Positions 30,534-39,435 of a stretch of DNA of 64,000 nt are shown here, one piece after another (positions within the stretch are counted from its first letter, which is position 1; every line of letters begins with the position of its first letter). The translations under genes and the position numbers were made by a program. Source of the DNA: Devosia sp. Root436 (GTDB lineage: Bacteria > Pseudomonadota > Alphaproteobacteria > Rhizobiales > Devosiaceae); assembly GCF_001426345.1 (NCBI RefSeq), contig NZ_LMEM01000009.1, forward strand, positions 62,001 to 126,000, given 5' to 3'. The notes beneath the pieces were generated by a model. The model made no database searches. It was not told the DNA's origin and saw only the letters and a list, made by a program, of their open reading frames with translations.

Positions 30534-30962
30534 TCAGGCGAAAGCGAACACCGCCGCGAGGATAACGCCGGCAAAGGCGAGACCCGTCACCTTGTGGGCC
30601 ATTTCGGCCCGCGCGCCCGCAGCGCTGTCGCCGGCCTGGGCCTTCTTGAAGTTGATGCCGCCGTAAATGATGGCCGCCAGCATCACCACGACCAGCGCCA
30701 TCTTGATCCAGAACCAGATGCTGGCGCCGCCGAGGCCACCATATTTGAGCCAGAGGATCAGCGGCCCGCTGATTAGCAGCACGCCCATGGCACCCTTGCC
30801 GACCTGCGCCAGCCTGTTCATGACGGCATAATAGCCGTCACGCGCATCCGCGGTTGCGCCGGGCAGCCGCGAAGCAATCACCGGCCCGACAACCGAATTG
30901 GCGCCCCCGGCCACGAAGGCCATGATATGCGCCCAGATAAGCAGATTGACGACGATATCCAT
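30534..30962 (-). CDS. Four-helix integral membrane protein of unknown function
   Basis: A 142-residue protein with four hydrophobic segments (about 4-25, 55-75, 80-102 and 122-141) and short charged loops. A histidine in the first helix (NLLIWAHIMAF) recalls small haem-associated membrane families such as CopD/DUF2269, but the similarity is too weak for a call. It stands alone upstream of the leucine leader, on the same strand. Confidence 0.75.
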   Translation of the reverse strand: MDIVVNLLIWAHIMAFVAGGANSVVGPVIASRLPGATADARDGYYAVMNRLAQVGKGAMGVLLISGPLILWLKYGGLGGASIWFWIKMALVVVMLAAIIYGGINFKKAQAGDSAAGARAEMAHKVTGLAFAGVILAAVFAFA

Positions 30963-31023
30963 CGCCCGATCCTCCCTTGCTGCTATTCCCCGGCGGGAAC
31001 GCTAACACGGGCCCACGCAGCCG

Positions 31024-31911
31024 TCATGCGTCGAGATCGAGCATGCCCTCGGCGACGATGACGGCATGGCCGCCGATGCCGCCATGGATCAGCACGTCAT
31101 CTTCCTTGCGCAACTGGATGGTGATGCGGCAGGGGCGGCCCATTTCGTGGCCCTGGCGCAGCACGAAATCGGCCTGGCCGGTGGCCAGGTTGGCGTGTTC
31201 GGCCAGCAGCCCGATCAGCGCTGCCGCGGCCGAGCCGGTTCCCGGATCCTCGCCGATATCCATGCCGAACATACGGGCGGCCAGATCGTTGTCGGGCTCG
31301 TCCGGCGTCAGAGTGAAGACGTAAGCCGAGTTGTGGTCGTGGCTGAAAACCTTGTTCCAGATGGCCTGGTTGACCTTGATCCTGCGCAGCACCTCGGCAT
31401 TGCGCACCGGCACCAGATGGAAGGTGACCCCGGCCGAGAACACCGCCGGTTCGTAGACATCGCAGCCGATATCCTCGACATCGATGCCCAGCGCCTGCGC
31501 CATGCCAAGCCTGTCGCTCAACGGCGCGATGCGCGACGGCAGCCGCGGCAGGGCGAAACGCGCCTCGCCCGAGCGCTTGTCGGCCTTTTCGAACAAGGCC
31601 GTGATGAGCCCCACCTTCTCCTCGAGCCGCACGGCGCTGACCTTGTTCTGCAGGCCCAGCACCACGGCCGCCCCCACAGTTGGGTGGCCGGCAAAGGGCA
31701 ATTCGGCATAAGGCGTGAGTATGCGGATGGCGGCGGTGTTCCGCTCGGCCTGCGGCTTGAGGATGAACACCGTTTCGCTGAGGTTGAACTCGCGGGCAAT
31801 GGCCTGCATCTCGCCATCGAGCAGACCATCGGCTTTGGTGACGACGGCAAGCTGATTGCCCTTGAGCCGCTCGCGGGTAAAGACGTCCAGCAGCAGGTAA
31901 TTGAGCTTCAC
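31024..31911 (-). CDS. PhzF-family epimerase/isomerase-like protein
   Basis: A 295-residue protein of the PhzF/DapF-like fold. Both half-domains are visible: LLLDVFTRERLKGNQLAVV at the start, FAGHPTVGAAVVLG, and later GEDPGTGSAAAALIG, with the conserved SETVFI motif holding the catalytic glutamate. PhzF itself isomerises a phenazine precursor, but most bacterial paralogues lie outside phenazine clusters and their substrates are unknown. No phenazine gene is near. The start is a GTG at 31911; the stop of the UPF0303 gene lies eight bases upstream, so the two form an operon. Confidence 0.88.
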   Translation of the reverse strand: MKLNYLLLDVFTRERLKGNQLAVVTKADGLLDGEMQAIAREFNLSETVFILKPQAERNTAAIRILTPYAELPFAGHPTVGAAVVLGLQNKVSAVRLEEKVGLITALFEKADKRSGEARFALPRLPSRIAPLSDRLGMAQALGIDVEDIGCDVYEPAVFSAGVTFHLVPVRNAEVLRRIKVNQAIWNKVFSHDHNSAYVFTLTPDEPDNDLAARMFGMDIGEDPGTGSAAAALIGLLAEHANLATGQADFVLRQGHEMGRPCRITIQLRKEDDVLIHGGIGGHAVIVAEGMLDLDA

Positions 31912-31919
31912 ATCGGCCC

Positions 31920-32411
31920 CTATTCTGCCGGCAGGGCGTAGTCGGCCCGGTCGAATCCCAGATGGTCGCACAAGGCCGCCACGGCAACACCGTGATCGCT
32001 GCGGCCGGGCAGACCTGAAATGGTGAGGCACCCGATGATACCCGCGCCCTTGACGCGAATGGGAAAACCACCACCGGCAATGACATAGTCGGCCGGATCT
32101 GCGCCTGCCTGTGGCGGGAACGGCGCCTCGCCCCGCTCCAGCACCAGCCGGTAGCTGGCGCGCTGGAAGCGGCGGACCGAATTGATCTTGCGCCGCACCC
32201 ATTCGGCATTGTCGGCGCTGGTGCCCGAGGTGGCGGCAAAGAACAGCTGCCGGTCCCAGCTGCGGATATCGACCACCAGCGACAGGCCTTCGGCCAGCGC
32301 GCGCTCGCGAATGGCGCTGCCCAGCTTGAAGGCGACGGACTCATCGAACTGGGCAAGCACGAGGTCCTGCTCCTGCTGCTTGACGAGGGCGATATCGGTT
32401 TCGGTGGCCAT
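31920..32411 (-). CDS. UPF0303 / haem-degrading-domain-like protein
   Basis: A 163-residue protein of the UPF0303 (HbpS/GlcG-like, DUF336) family: SAIRERALAEGLSLVVDIR near the N-terminus and a Gly-rich end with GGGFPIRVKGAGIIGCLTISG followed by DHGVAV, the characteristic core. The fold binds small molecules, haem or cobalamin adducts in different members; no function is firmly known for this branch. The ATG at 32411 gives the family length. It is upstream of the PhzF-like gene, eight bases apart, in a two-gene operon. Confidence 0.82.
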   Translation of the reverse strand: MATETDIALVKQQEQDLVLAQFDESVAFKLGSAIRERALAEGLSLVVDIRSWDRQLFFAATSGTSADNAEWVRRKINSVRRFQRASYRLVLERGEAPFPPQAGADPADYVIAGGGFPIRVKGAGIIGCLTISGLPGRSDHGVAVAALCDHLGFDRADYALPAE

Positions 32412-32651
32412 TTGAGGCTCCACGACTCGGGATAAATTGCCCCGTCAGCTTTAGAACAGCCCGGCATGGCTGAGTAGGGGGCAGCGTCACTCGGCGGCCG
32501 ACTTATCCCCGCCACCTGCGCCGGTGCGAGAATGTCCGCACGAAAAGCGGATGCGGGACATGCTCGATAGCAGACAATCCACCACCCTCGACCTGCTGGG
32601 CAGATCTCGGCGCTGCGCGTCATTGTCAAGTTCGCCCGGCTCGAGCTGGCG

Positions 32652-33227
32652 ATGCGCAAGGCCGATTTCAATCCAGACCAGCCGCGCGCTCCAGCAGGAT
32701 CGGCTATGGGCGGGCAATGGATTGATAGTGGCCCTACAGCGGAAGTGCCGACGCGCGTCCGCGTTGCTGTATCGGCCTTCGACAATCCGGGATTATATTA
32801 TGTCGATCTGGAACGCGAGGACATCAAGGGCGGGCATGGTTTCGCCAAGCACGTCGCCAGAAGCAATACGCAACTCATCGCATACCAATTGCTTTGGCGC
32901 GCAGAAAAGCCAGGAAAAGCTCACCCTGCCGAAGGATCTTTTAATTCTCCCGGCGAAGCTAACAACCTGGTCTCGCAAGTATTAAGGTTCAATGCAGAAG
33001 ATGTTCAACGAGTCATCAGCGGGCAAATATCCAGGGCAACACTTCTGCATCGCTTCGACTTTCCGACGGGGCGGGAAGCCTTCAGCTCGGACACCGTTTC
33101 TCCCTTTGTCATCCGCCCGACTTTTTGGGTAGAAGTATTCATCCGCCGGCATCAGTCTCCACCGGGATATGTCGTGCTTACCGCTTATCCACGAAATGAG
33201 ACCCCGAACGAAGAGTTCGTCAGATGA
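32652..33227 (+). CDS. RNase A-fold toxin (bacterial CdiA-CT RNase A domain)
   Basis: A 191-residue protein. Residues 1-25 carry the DFNPDQPRAPAGSAMGGQW-type segment seen in front of many rhizobial toxin and phage-associated domains. Residues about 45-185 match the bacterial CdiA-CT RNase A domain: GGHGFAKHVARS with His62, and the end WVEVFIRRHQSPPGYVVLTAYP. There Thr177 and Tyr179 line up with the Thr/Tyr active-site residues of the Yersinia CdiA toxin as I recall them. It should cleave RNA in target cells. No signal peptide, no CdiB or type VI gene is near, so delivery is unknown. The frame is open upstream to about 32571 without a start, so it may be the detached tail of a larger effector. 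Base composition is visibly less GC-rich than its neighbours. Confidence 0.75.
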   Translation: MRKADFNPDQPRAPAGSAMGGQWIDSGPTAEVPTRVRVAVSAFDNPGLYYVDLEREDIKGGHGFAKHVARSNTQLIAYQLLWRAEKPGKAHPAEGSFNSPGEANNLVSQVLRFNAEDVQRVISGQISRATLLHRFDFPTGREAFSSDTVSPFVIRPTFWVEVFIRRHQSPPGYVVLTAYPRNETPNEEFVR

Positions 33228-33535
33228 TCCAATCGCGCGCTCCCAAGATTTTCTACAAATTCGCCGACAATGTCCGAGACGCCACTCCCAACTACGACTC
33301 ATCAAACGAGGAGATGATCCTCTGGGGCCTCTCCAAGTTCTACGGGTCGAATCGTCAGGCCGAGTTGCTGGAACTGGCGACCTGCTTGCGCCAGATGCTA
33401 GGCGGCCAGTTCACCGACGAGGAGCTCAACCGATTCTATACGGCAAGCGATGCCAACATCAAATATAGCGACCCAAGCCTTCTGCGCGCGTTCCTGGACG
33501 ATGCGGTAGTGATAGTTGAACGCGAACTGACTTAG
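33224..33535 (+). CDS. Immunity protein partner of the RNase A toxin (CdiI-like)
   Basis: A 103-residue acidic, helical protein. Its ATG overlaps the toxin TGA by four bases. The core LSKFYGSNRQAELLELATCL and the end RAFLDDAVVIVEREL fit the small all-helical CdiI immunity proteins that pair with RNase A-type CdiA toxins. Such proteins bind and block the nuclease domain in the producing cell. Overlap with the toxin, acidic charge and the matching low-GC composition support a toxin-immunity module acquired as a unit. Family assignment is from pattern memory, not alignment. Confidence 0.7.
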   Translation: MIQSRAPKIFYKFADNVRDATPNYDSSNEEMILWGLSKFYGSNRQAELLELATCLRQMLGGQFTDEELNRFYTASDANIKYSDPSLLRAFLDDAVVIVERELT

Positions 33536-33552
33536 CGATCCAGAAGTCGCCC

Positions 33553-33582
33553 AAAAACAAAAACGGGGGCCGAAGCCCCCGT
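33553..33582 (-). terminator. Rho-independent terminator of ilvC
   Basis: On the minus strand ACGGGGGC-TTCG-GCCCCCGT followed by TTTTTGTTTTTGG, eight bases after the ilvC stop. The A-rich strand on the plus side means it serves ilvC rather than the immunity gene. Confidence 0.92.
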
Positions 33583-33590
33583 CCTGATGC

Positions 33591-35281
<1,691 letters not shown>

Positions 35282-35332
35282 GGCTTGTCCCCGGCTATGG
35301 GCCGAACGGTTTCGGCCAATTCCGTCCGCAGG

Positions 35333-35348
35333 CGTACCGTACGGTACG
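35333..35348. promoter_or_regulatory. 16-bp perfect palindromic operator before tetR-ilvC
   Basis: CGTACCGTACGGTACG is its own reverse complement. Length and symmetry are typical of TetR-family operators, and it lies in the expected promoter position for the tetR gene. Confidence 0.7.
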
Positions 35349-35408
35349 GTTCGAGGCAAGTGCTATTTGTGGGGAGTCCGTCGGATTCTTCTTCTTTCAG
35401 CCCTCCGG

Positions 35409-35624
35409 TTATGAGGCGTCCGTGAGCGTAACGACCAGATAGTCGGATGCCCCGCCCTCGACAGCCCTCCGCTTCGGCTTGGGCTTGGGTTGGGGCGTGG
35501 CCGCCTCTGCAATCAGGACCCTTTCGGCCGACGGTACGCTCAATTGCGTTTCGATCATCTCCAACGCGGCAAAGGCTGGTGTGACGGTGAGCAGGGCAAA
35601 GGCGATAGCGACGGTGCGGATCAT
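35409..35624 (-). CDS. Small secreted protein with Pro/Lys-rich segment
   Basis: A 71-residue precursor. A signal peptide (MIRTVAIAFALLTVTPAFA) is followed by a short mature chain with the basic-proline run PQPKPKPKRRA and a hydrophobic end. No family is recognised. An AGGAGG ribosome-binding site eight bases upstream decides the ATG at 35624 and indicates real translation. Function unknown. Confidence 0.7.
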   Translation of the reverse strand: MIRTVAIAFALLTVTPAFAALEMIETQLSVPSAERVLIAEAATPQPKPKPKRRAVEGGASDYLVVTLTDAS

Positions 35625-35698
35625 GGCGTCCTCCTGTTTGAACAGCACCAGACCACAAGTGGTCTTGCTGCAACCGGAACGGCCTGTTCATCCGCCAT

Positions 35699-36595
35699 TC
35701 ACCGCTTGGGCTGCACCAGATGGGCAGCAAAGAAGGCCATCGCTGCCGCGCGCATTCTCGCTGTCTCGCGGTGCCCTACCCCCGGCTCGCTCACCCGCTC
35801 CAGCCGCTCCGGCACCGCCGCATAAGCCGGTTCAAGTTCGGCCCATGCGCGCGCCACCGCTTCCGGCGGCGTCAGGCTGTCGGCTTCACCAATGCAAACC
35901 AGTTGCGGGCGCGGCGCGATGAGCGCGGCAATGCTGCCGCCATCGGCCTCGGTCAGCAGGCCGGGAACGGTCAGGTAGATGCCATGCCCGTCATGCGCGC
36001 CCAGTTCGATCATGGTGCGGAAATCGGCGAAGCAGCAGAGATGCGCCACCGCGGCAATCCGCTCGTCCATGGCCGCCAGCCAGTAGCTGAGCACGCAGCC
36101 CATGGAGATGCCGAAGGCGCCGATCCGGGCCGGATCGACATCGTCGCGGCCGGCCAGGTAGGTCAGCGCCGCCGCATGGTCCGACAGCATCTGCCCGAAC
36201 AGCGACTTGCCATGCCACAGCAGCGCCTTGGCCGCATAGCCTTCGCTGACCGTGGCGCGCTCGCCGAAGACCGGCATGTCGATGCACAGCGTGACATAGC
36301 CGGCGCGAGCGAAAACCGGCCCGAGCGGATCGAGCAGGTATTCGCGGCCATCCAGCAATTCGCTGGCGCCGATGGCATAGCCGCCGCCATGGGAATGGCC
36401 GTAGAGGATGGCCGGCAGGCGGCGGGAATTATCGGCCGGGCGCGTGAGGATGCCGCGAACCTCGATCTCGCCGAGGCGCAGCCGCAGATGCTCGACCACA
36501 TAGCCATCGGCGGACTGGGCCCGGCTTGAGACCAGGCTGATCGGGGGTTCATCGAGACCGATAAGCTCGCGCATGCGGATGCGGGTGATGGACAT
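35699..36595 (-). CDS. Alpha/beta hydrolase (dienelactone hydrolase/acetyl-esterase type)
   Basis: A 298-residue serine hydrolase. The oxyanion HGGG-type motif is YGHSHGGGYAIG, the nucleophile serine sits in GAFGISMGCVLSYWL, and the late acid and histidine are near GEADSLTPPEA and GVGHRETARM. The layout fits the acetyl-xylan-esterase or dienelactone hydrolase branch; the substrate is unknown. The ATG at 36595 lies two bases after the stop of the upstream membrane-protein gene, so they are cotranscribed. Confidence 0.85.
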   Translation of the reverse strand: MSITRIRMRELIGLDEPPISLVSSRAQSADGYVVEHLRLRLGEIEVRGILTRPADNSRRLPAILYGHSHGGGYAIGASELLDGREYLLDPLGPVFARAGYVTLCIDMPVFGERATVSEGYAAKALLWHGKSLFGQMLSDHAAALTYLAGRDDVDPARIGAFGISMGCVLSYWLAAMDERIAAVAHLCCFADFRTMIELGAHDGHGIYLTVPGLLTEADGGSIAALIAPRPQLVCIGEADSLTPPEAVARAWAELEPAYAAVPERLERVSEPGVGHRETARMRAAAMAFFAAHLVQPKR

Positions 36596-36597
36596 GG

Positions 36598-37503
36598 CTA
36601 TGCTTTCTGCGCGTCGGCGCGGCGGAGGCCGACCCAGCGGTTGAACCGCGCCAGCGCCAGCCCGAAGACGATCAGCAGCAACCCGCCGCCCAGGATGGAG
36701 AAAGGCTGCGCACCCAGCGCCATGAACCACTGCGTGAAGAAATGGATAGCCCCGAACACCGCCACCGTATTGACCACCCAGCGCCGGTTGGCGAACACCG
36801 CCCAGGAGCCGAAGGCCAGCAGCGCAATCGCCCAGGCCACCGAGAAATAGAGCCCCGACCAGCCCAGCAGGTCGTCGCCGAAGATGGACCCGGTGAAGAA
36901 AGCGACATTGACCAGCAGGATCGCCGTGCGCATGGCGATGATGGCCAGCCGCTCATGGACCGGCTTGAGCCGCAGCGACAGCAGGTAAAGCCCCAGCACC
37001 AGCGCCGACAGCGCCACGATGGCGACGGCAAGATAATGCGTCGGCGTCCACAGCTCGACATCGATGGTGATCGTGGCGGCAAAGGCTAACACCGCCAAGG
37101 CCGCCAGCAGGCCCGATGTCGCCAAGATCGCGGCAGCGCCGGTCGCGGCGGTGAGAACGATCCGCACCCAGAGCTGCTCGCCGAACAGGCCGCCCAGCCC
37201 GCCCAGCAGCGCCAGCGCTCCGATGACCATGACGATCTGCGCGAACACGTTCCAGCGGGCCACGCGCGCCATGCGGAGCCAGAAGCCGCCCGCGAACAGC
37301 ACCGCGCCCAGCGCGACGAGCGTTTCGAGCGCCGGCAGCAGCACGCCGATCCCGGTCGCCACGGCGGCTGCACCCAGAGCGAACAGCACATTGCTGCCCA
37401 ACTCGCCCGTATCGGCCGCCGCGAATCCCTTGAGCCGTTCCGCTTCGGCGGCGCTCAGCTTGCCCTCGCTCACAAGGGCATCGAGGTCGAGCGTGATCTT
37501 CAT
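36598..37503 (-). CDS. DUF2157-like integral membrane protein
   Basis: A 301-residue membrane protein. The first 45 residues are soluble and helical (ALVSEGKLSAAEAERLKGFA), as in DUF2157/DUF4401 proteins, followed by about nine hydrophobic segments. No catalytic motif is visible. Its role is unknown. It is divergent from the OYE gene and two bases upstream of the hydrolase gene, with which it forms an operon. Confidence 0.75.
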   Translation of the reverse strand: MKITLDLDALVSEGKLSAAEAERLKGFAAADTGELGSNVLFALGAAAVATGIGVLLPALETLVALGAVLFAGGFWLRMARVARWNVFAQIVMVIGALALLGGLGGLFGEQLWVRIVLTAATGAAAILATSGLLAALAVLAFAATITIDVELWTPTHYLAVAIVALSALVLGLYLLSLRLKPVHERLAIIAMRTAILLVNVAFFTGSIFGDDLLGWSGLYFSVAWAIALLAFGSWAVFANRRWVVNTVAVFGAIHFFTQWFMALGAQPFSILGGGLLLIVFGLALARFNRWVGLRRADAQKA

Positions 37504-37683
37504 GCCGGTCTCCCATTCGGGGCGGAGCCTAGCCTGCGTCGTCCGCGCCGAAAAGACCGCCGGAAAACATTGCCTTGCATGCGCTGGCTGCAACAGTGCG
37601 TTCGTCCATCGGCACTTGCCGATGGACTGCGGACAGGGCATCTATGCACCGTCAATCTCCGGCAGACCAACCAAGAGCCTGTT

Positions 37684-38814
37684 ATGTCCAAGCTGTTCTC
37701 CCCCGCCACATTGCGCGGCCTTACCCTGCGCAACCGTACGGTCGTCGCCCCCATGTGCCAGTATTCGGCACAGGACGGCTTCGCCAATGACTGGCACCTC
37801 GTCCATCTCGGACGCTTCGCCATTGGCGGCTTCGGCCTGGTGATGCAGGAGGCAACCGCCATCGTTCCCGAGGGCCGGATCAGCTATGGCGACCTGGGCC
37901 TGTGGAAGGACGAGCAGATCGCGCCGCTCAAGCGCATCGTCGACTTCCTGCACAGCCAGGGCGCCGCCGCCGGCATCCAACTGGCCCATGCCGGGCGCAA
38001 GGCCTCGACGCCGGTGCCGTGGCGCAAGGGGTTCGACGAGACCGACGAAGAGAAGCTCGCGCTACATTTCGAACGCTGGACCCCGGTGGCGCCCAGCGCC
38101 CTGATCCATGCCGAAAACAAGGAATTCACCCAGCCCGAAGCGCTGGACGAGGCCGGGATCCGCAACGTCATCGTTTCCTTCGCCGCCGCCGCCAGGCGAG
38201 CCGACCGGGCCGGCTTCGATATCGTCGAAATCCACGCCGCGCATGGCTACCTGCTCAACCAGTTCCTTTCTCCCCTCGCCAACAAGCGGACCGACCGCTA
38301 TGGCGGCTCCATCGAAAACCGCATGCGCCTGCTGCTGGAGGTCACCGAGGCCGTCCGCGCCGTCTGGCCGGCAGAAAAGCCGCTGCTGGCTCGCCTCTCG
38401 GTCAGCGACTGGCACCCGGACGGCTGGCAGGTGGAAGACAGCATTGTGCTGACGCGTGAACTCAAGGCTCGCGGCGTCGACGCCATCGACGCCTCGAGCG
38501 GCGGCTTCGAAGGCGCGGTCATTCCGGCTGCCGCCGACTATCAGGTGCCCTTTGCCAGCGCCGTGCGCAACGAGGGCGGCCTGCCCTGCATGGCGGTGGG
38601 TCTGCTGGGCGATGCAAGGCGCGCCGAGGAGATCATCGCCAATGGCGAGGCCGACTTCATCGCCCTGGCCCGCGGTGCGCTCGACGATCCCAACTGGCCA
38701 GTGCATATCCGCCACGAGCTGGGCAACCACGACTATGACCTGTGGCCCAAACCGACCAATCGCGTGCGCGAGCGCGACCGCTCGCTCGGCCAGCGCGGCT
38801 TCGCCACGTCCTGA
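37684..38814 (+). CDS. Old yellow enzyme, NADPH dehydrogenase (YqjM/NamA class)
   Basis: A 376-residue FMN oxidoreductase. It begins FSPATLRGLTLRNRTVVAPM, with Cys25 in PMCQYSA marking the thermophilic-like YqjM subgroup where this cysteine tunes the flavin. The substrate histidine pair is in the GIQLAHAGRKA and HAAHGYLLNQFLSPLANKR motifs, and DRYGGSIENR is the family signature. It reduces activated alkenes with NADPH, usually in detoxification of electrophiles. The ATG at 37684 was taken. Regulation is not visible. Confidence 0.94.
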   Translation: MSKLFSPATLRGLTLRNRTVVAPMCQYSAQDGFANDWHLVHLGRFAIGGFGLVMQEATAIVPEGRISYGDLGLWKDEQIAPLKRIVDFLHSQGAAAGIQLAHAGRKASTPVPWRKGFDETDEEKLALHFERWTPVAPSALIHAENKEFTQPEALDEAGIRNVIVSFAAAARRADRAGFDIVEIHAAHGYLLNQFLSPLANKRTDRYGGSIENRMRLLLEVTEAVRAVWPAEKPLLARLSVSDWHPDGWQVEDSIVLTRELKARGVDAIDASSGGFEGAVIPAAADYQVPFASAVRNEGGLPCMAVGLLGDARRAEEIIANGEADFIALARGALDDPNWPVHIRHELGNHDYDLWPKPTNRVRERDRSLGQRGFATS

Positions 38815-38932
38815 CGACAGGACAATTCCGCCAAACGACCTTCGCGGCAACGCAAATTTGCCGCGATTGGCCGGCCACTCTTGTTCATCGCTGGCATCGT
38901 CACCAGATCAGCTGGCAACAGGGAGCAGTGCA

Positions 38933-39373
38933 ATGGATACCAAGGCCGCAATCATCGCCCTCATGAGCGTCTGGGGCGTCGGCACCTGTGCCACCCTGCC
39001 CGCCACCGCCCAGGACGCCGACGACACGACCGAGGACGCAACCGATACTATCGGCGAGAGCGAAAACCCGCTGCTCAACAAGGTGTGGGTCCGCGCCGAC
39101 GCCGACCCATCCCTGCCCGGTCCCATGCAGATATTCCTCGGCGACGGGACGCTGGTGAGCGACAGTTGCTGGGAAACCTATCGGCTGTCGAAATGGCAGC
39201 AGGTCTCCGACAGCGCCATCAGCTGGGACGAGGACGGCATGACCATCAATGCCGACATCGCCAGCGTCAGCGACAGCGAACTGGTGCTCAATCTCAAGCT
39301 CGGCGAAGAGGTGCAGGAACAGCGCTTCACCGTAGCGGAGGTGCCCTATGTGTGCCCGGATATGGTGAAATAA
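38933..39373 (+). CDS. Secreted protein of unknown function
   Basis: A 146-residue precursor with a signal peptide (TKAAIIALMSVWGVGTCATL, cleavage likely at ATA-Q) and an acidic linker (DADDTTEDATDTIGES). The mature beta-rich domain has Cys in SDSCWETYRL and the last few residues (YVCPDM), likely a disulfide. The pattern resembles META/lipocalin-like small periplasmic proteins, but I do not assign a family. GGGAG lies upstream of the ATG. Confidence 0.7.
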   Translation: MDTKAAIIALMSVWGVGTCATLPATAQDADDTTEDATDTIGESENPLLNKVWVRADADPSLPGPMQIFLGDGTLVSDSCWETYRLSKWQQVSDSAISWDEDGMTINADIASVSDSELVLNLKLGEEVQEQRFTVAEVPYVCPDMVK

Positions 39374-39377
39374 GAGA

Positions 39378-39406
39378 GCGAATAGCGAATAGCGAATAGC
39401 GAATAG
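39378..39406. repeat. Four tandem copies of a 7-base unit
   Basis: The unit GCGAATA is repeated four times, followed by a fading fifth (GTTTCAG). It sits between the convergent secreted-protein and kup genes and could vary in copy number by slippage. Confidence 0.9.
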
Positions 39407-39435
39407 TTTCAGGCTCCTGTTCGCTACTCTACTCC

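Noticed and set aside
31024-31911. Phenazine biosynthesis cluster suggested by a PhzF-like gene
   Set aside because: No other phz gene is present, and PhzF-like proteins are widespread outside such clusters.
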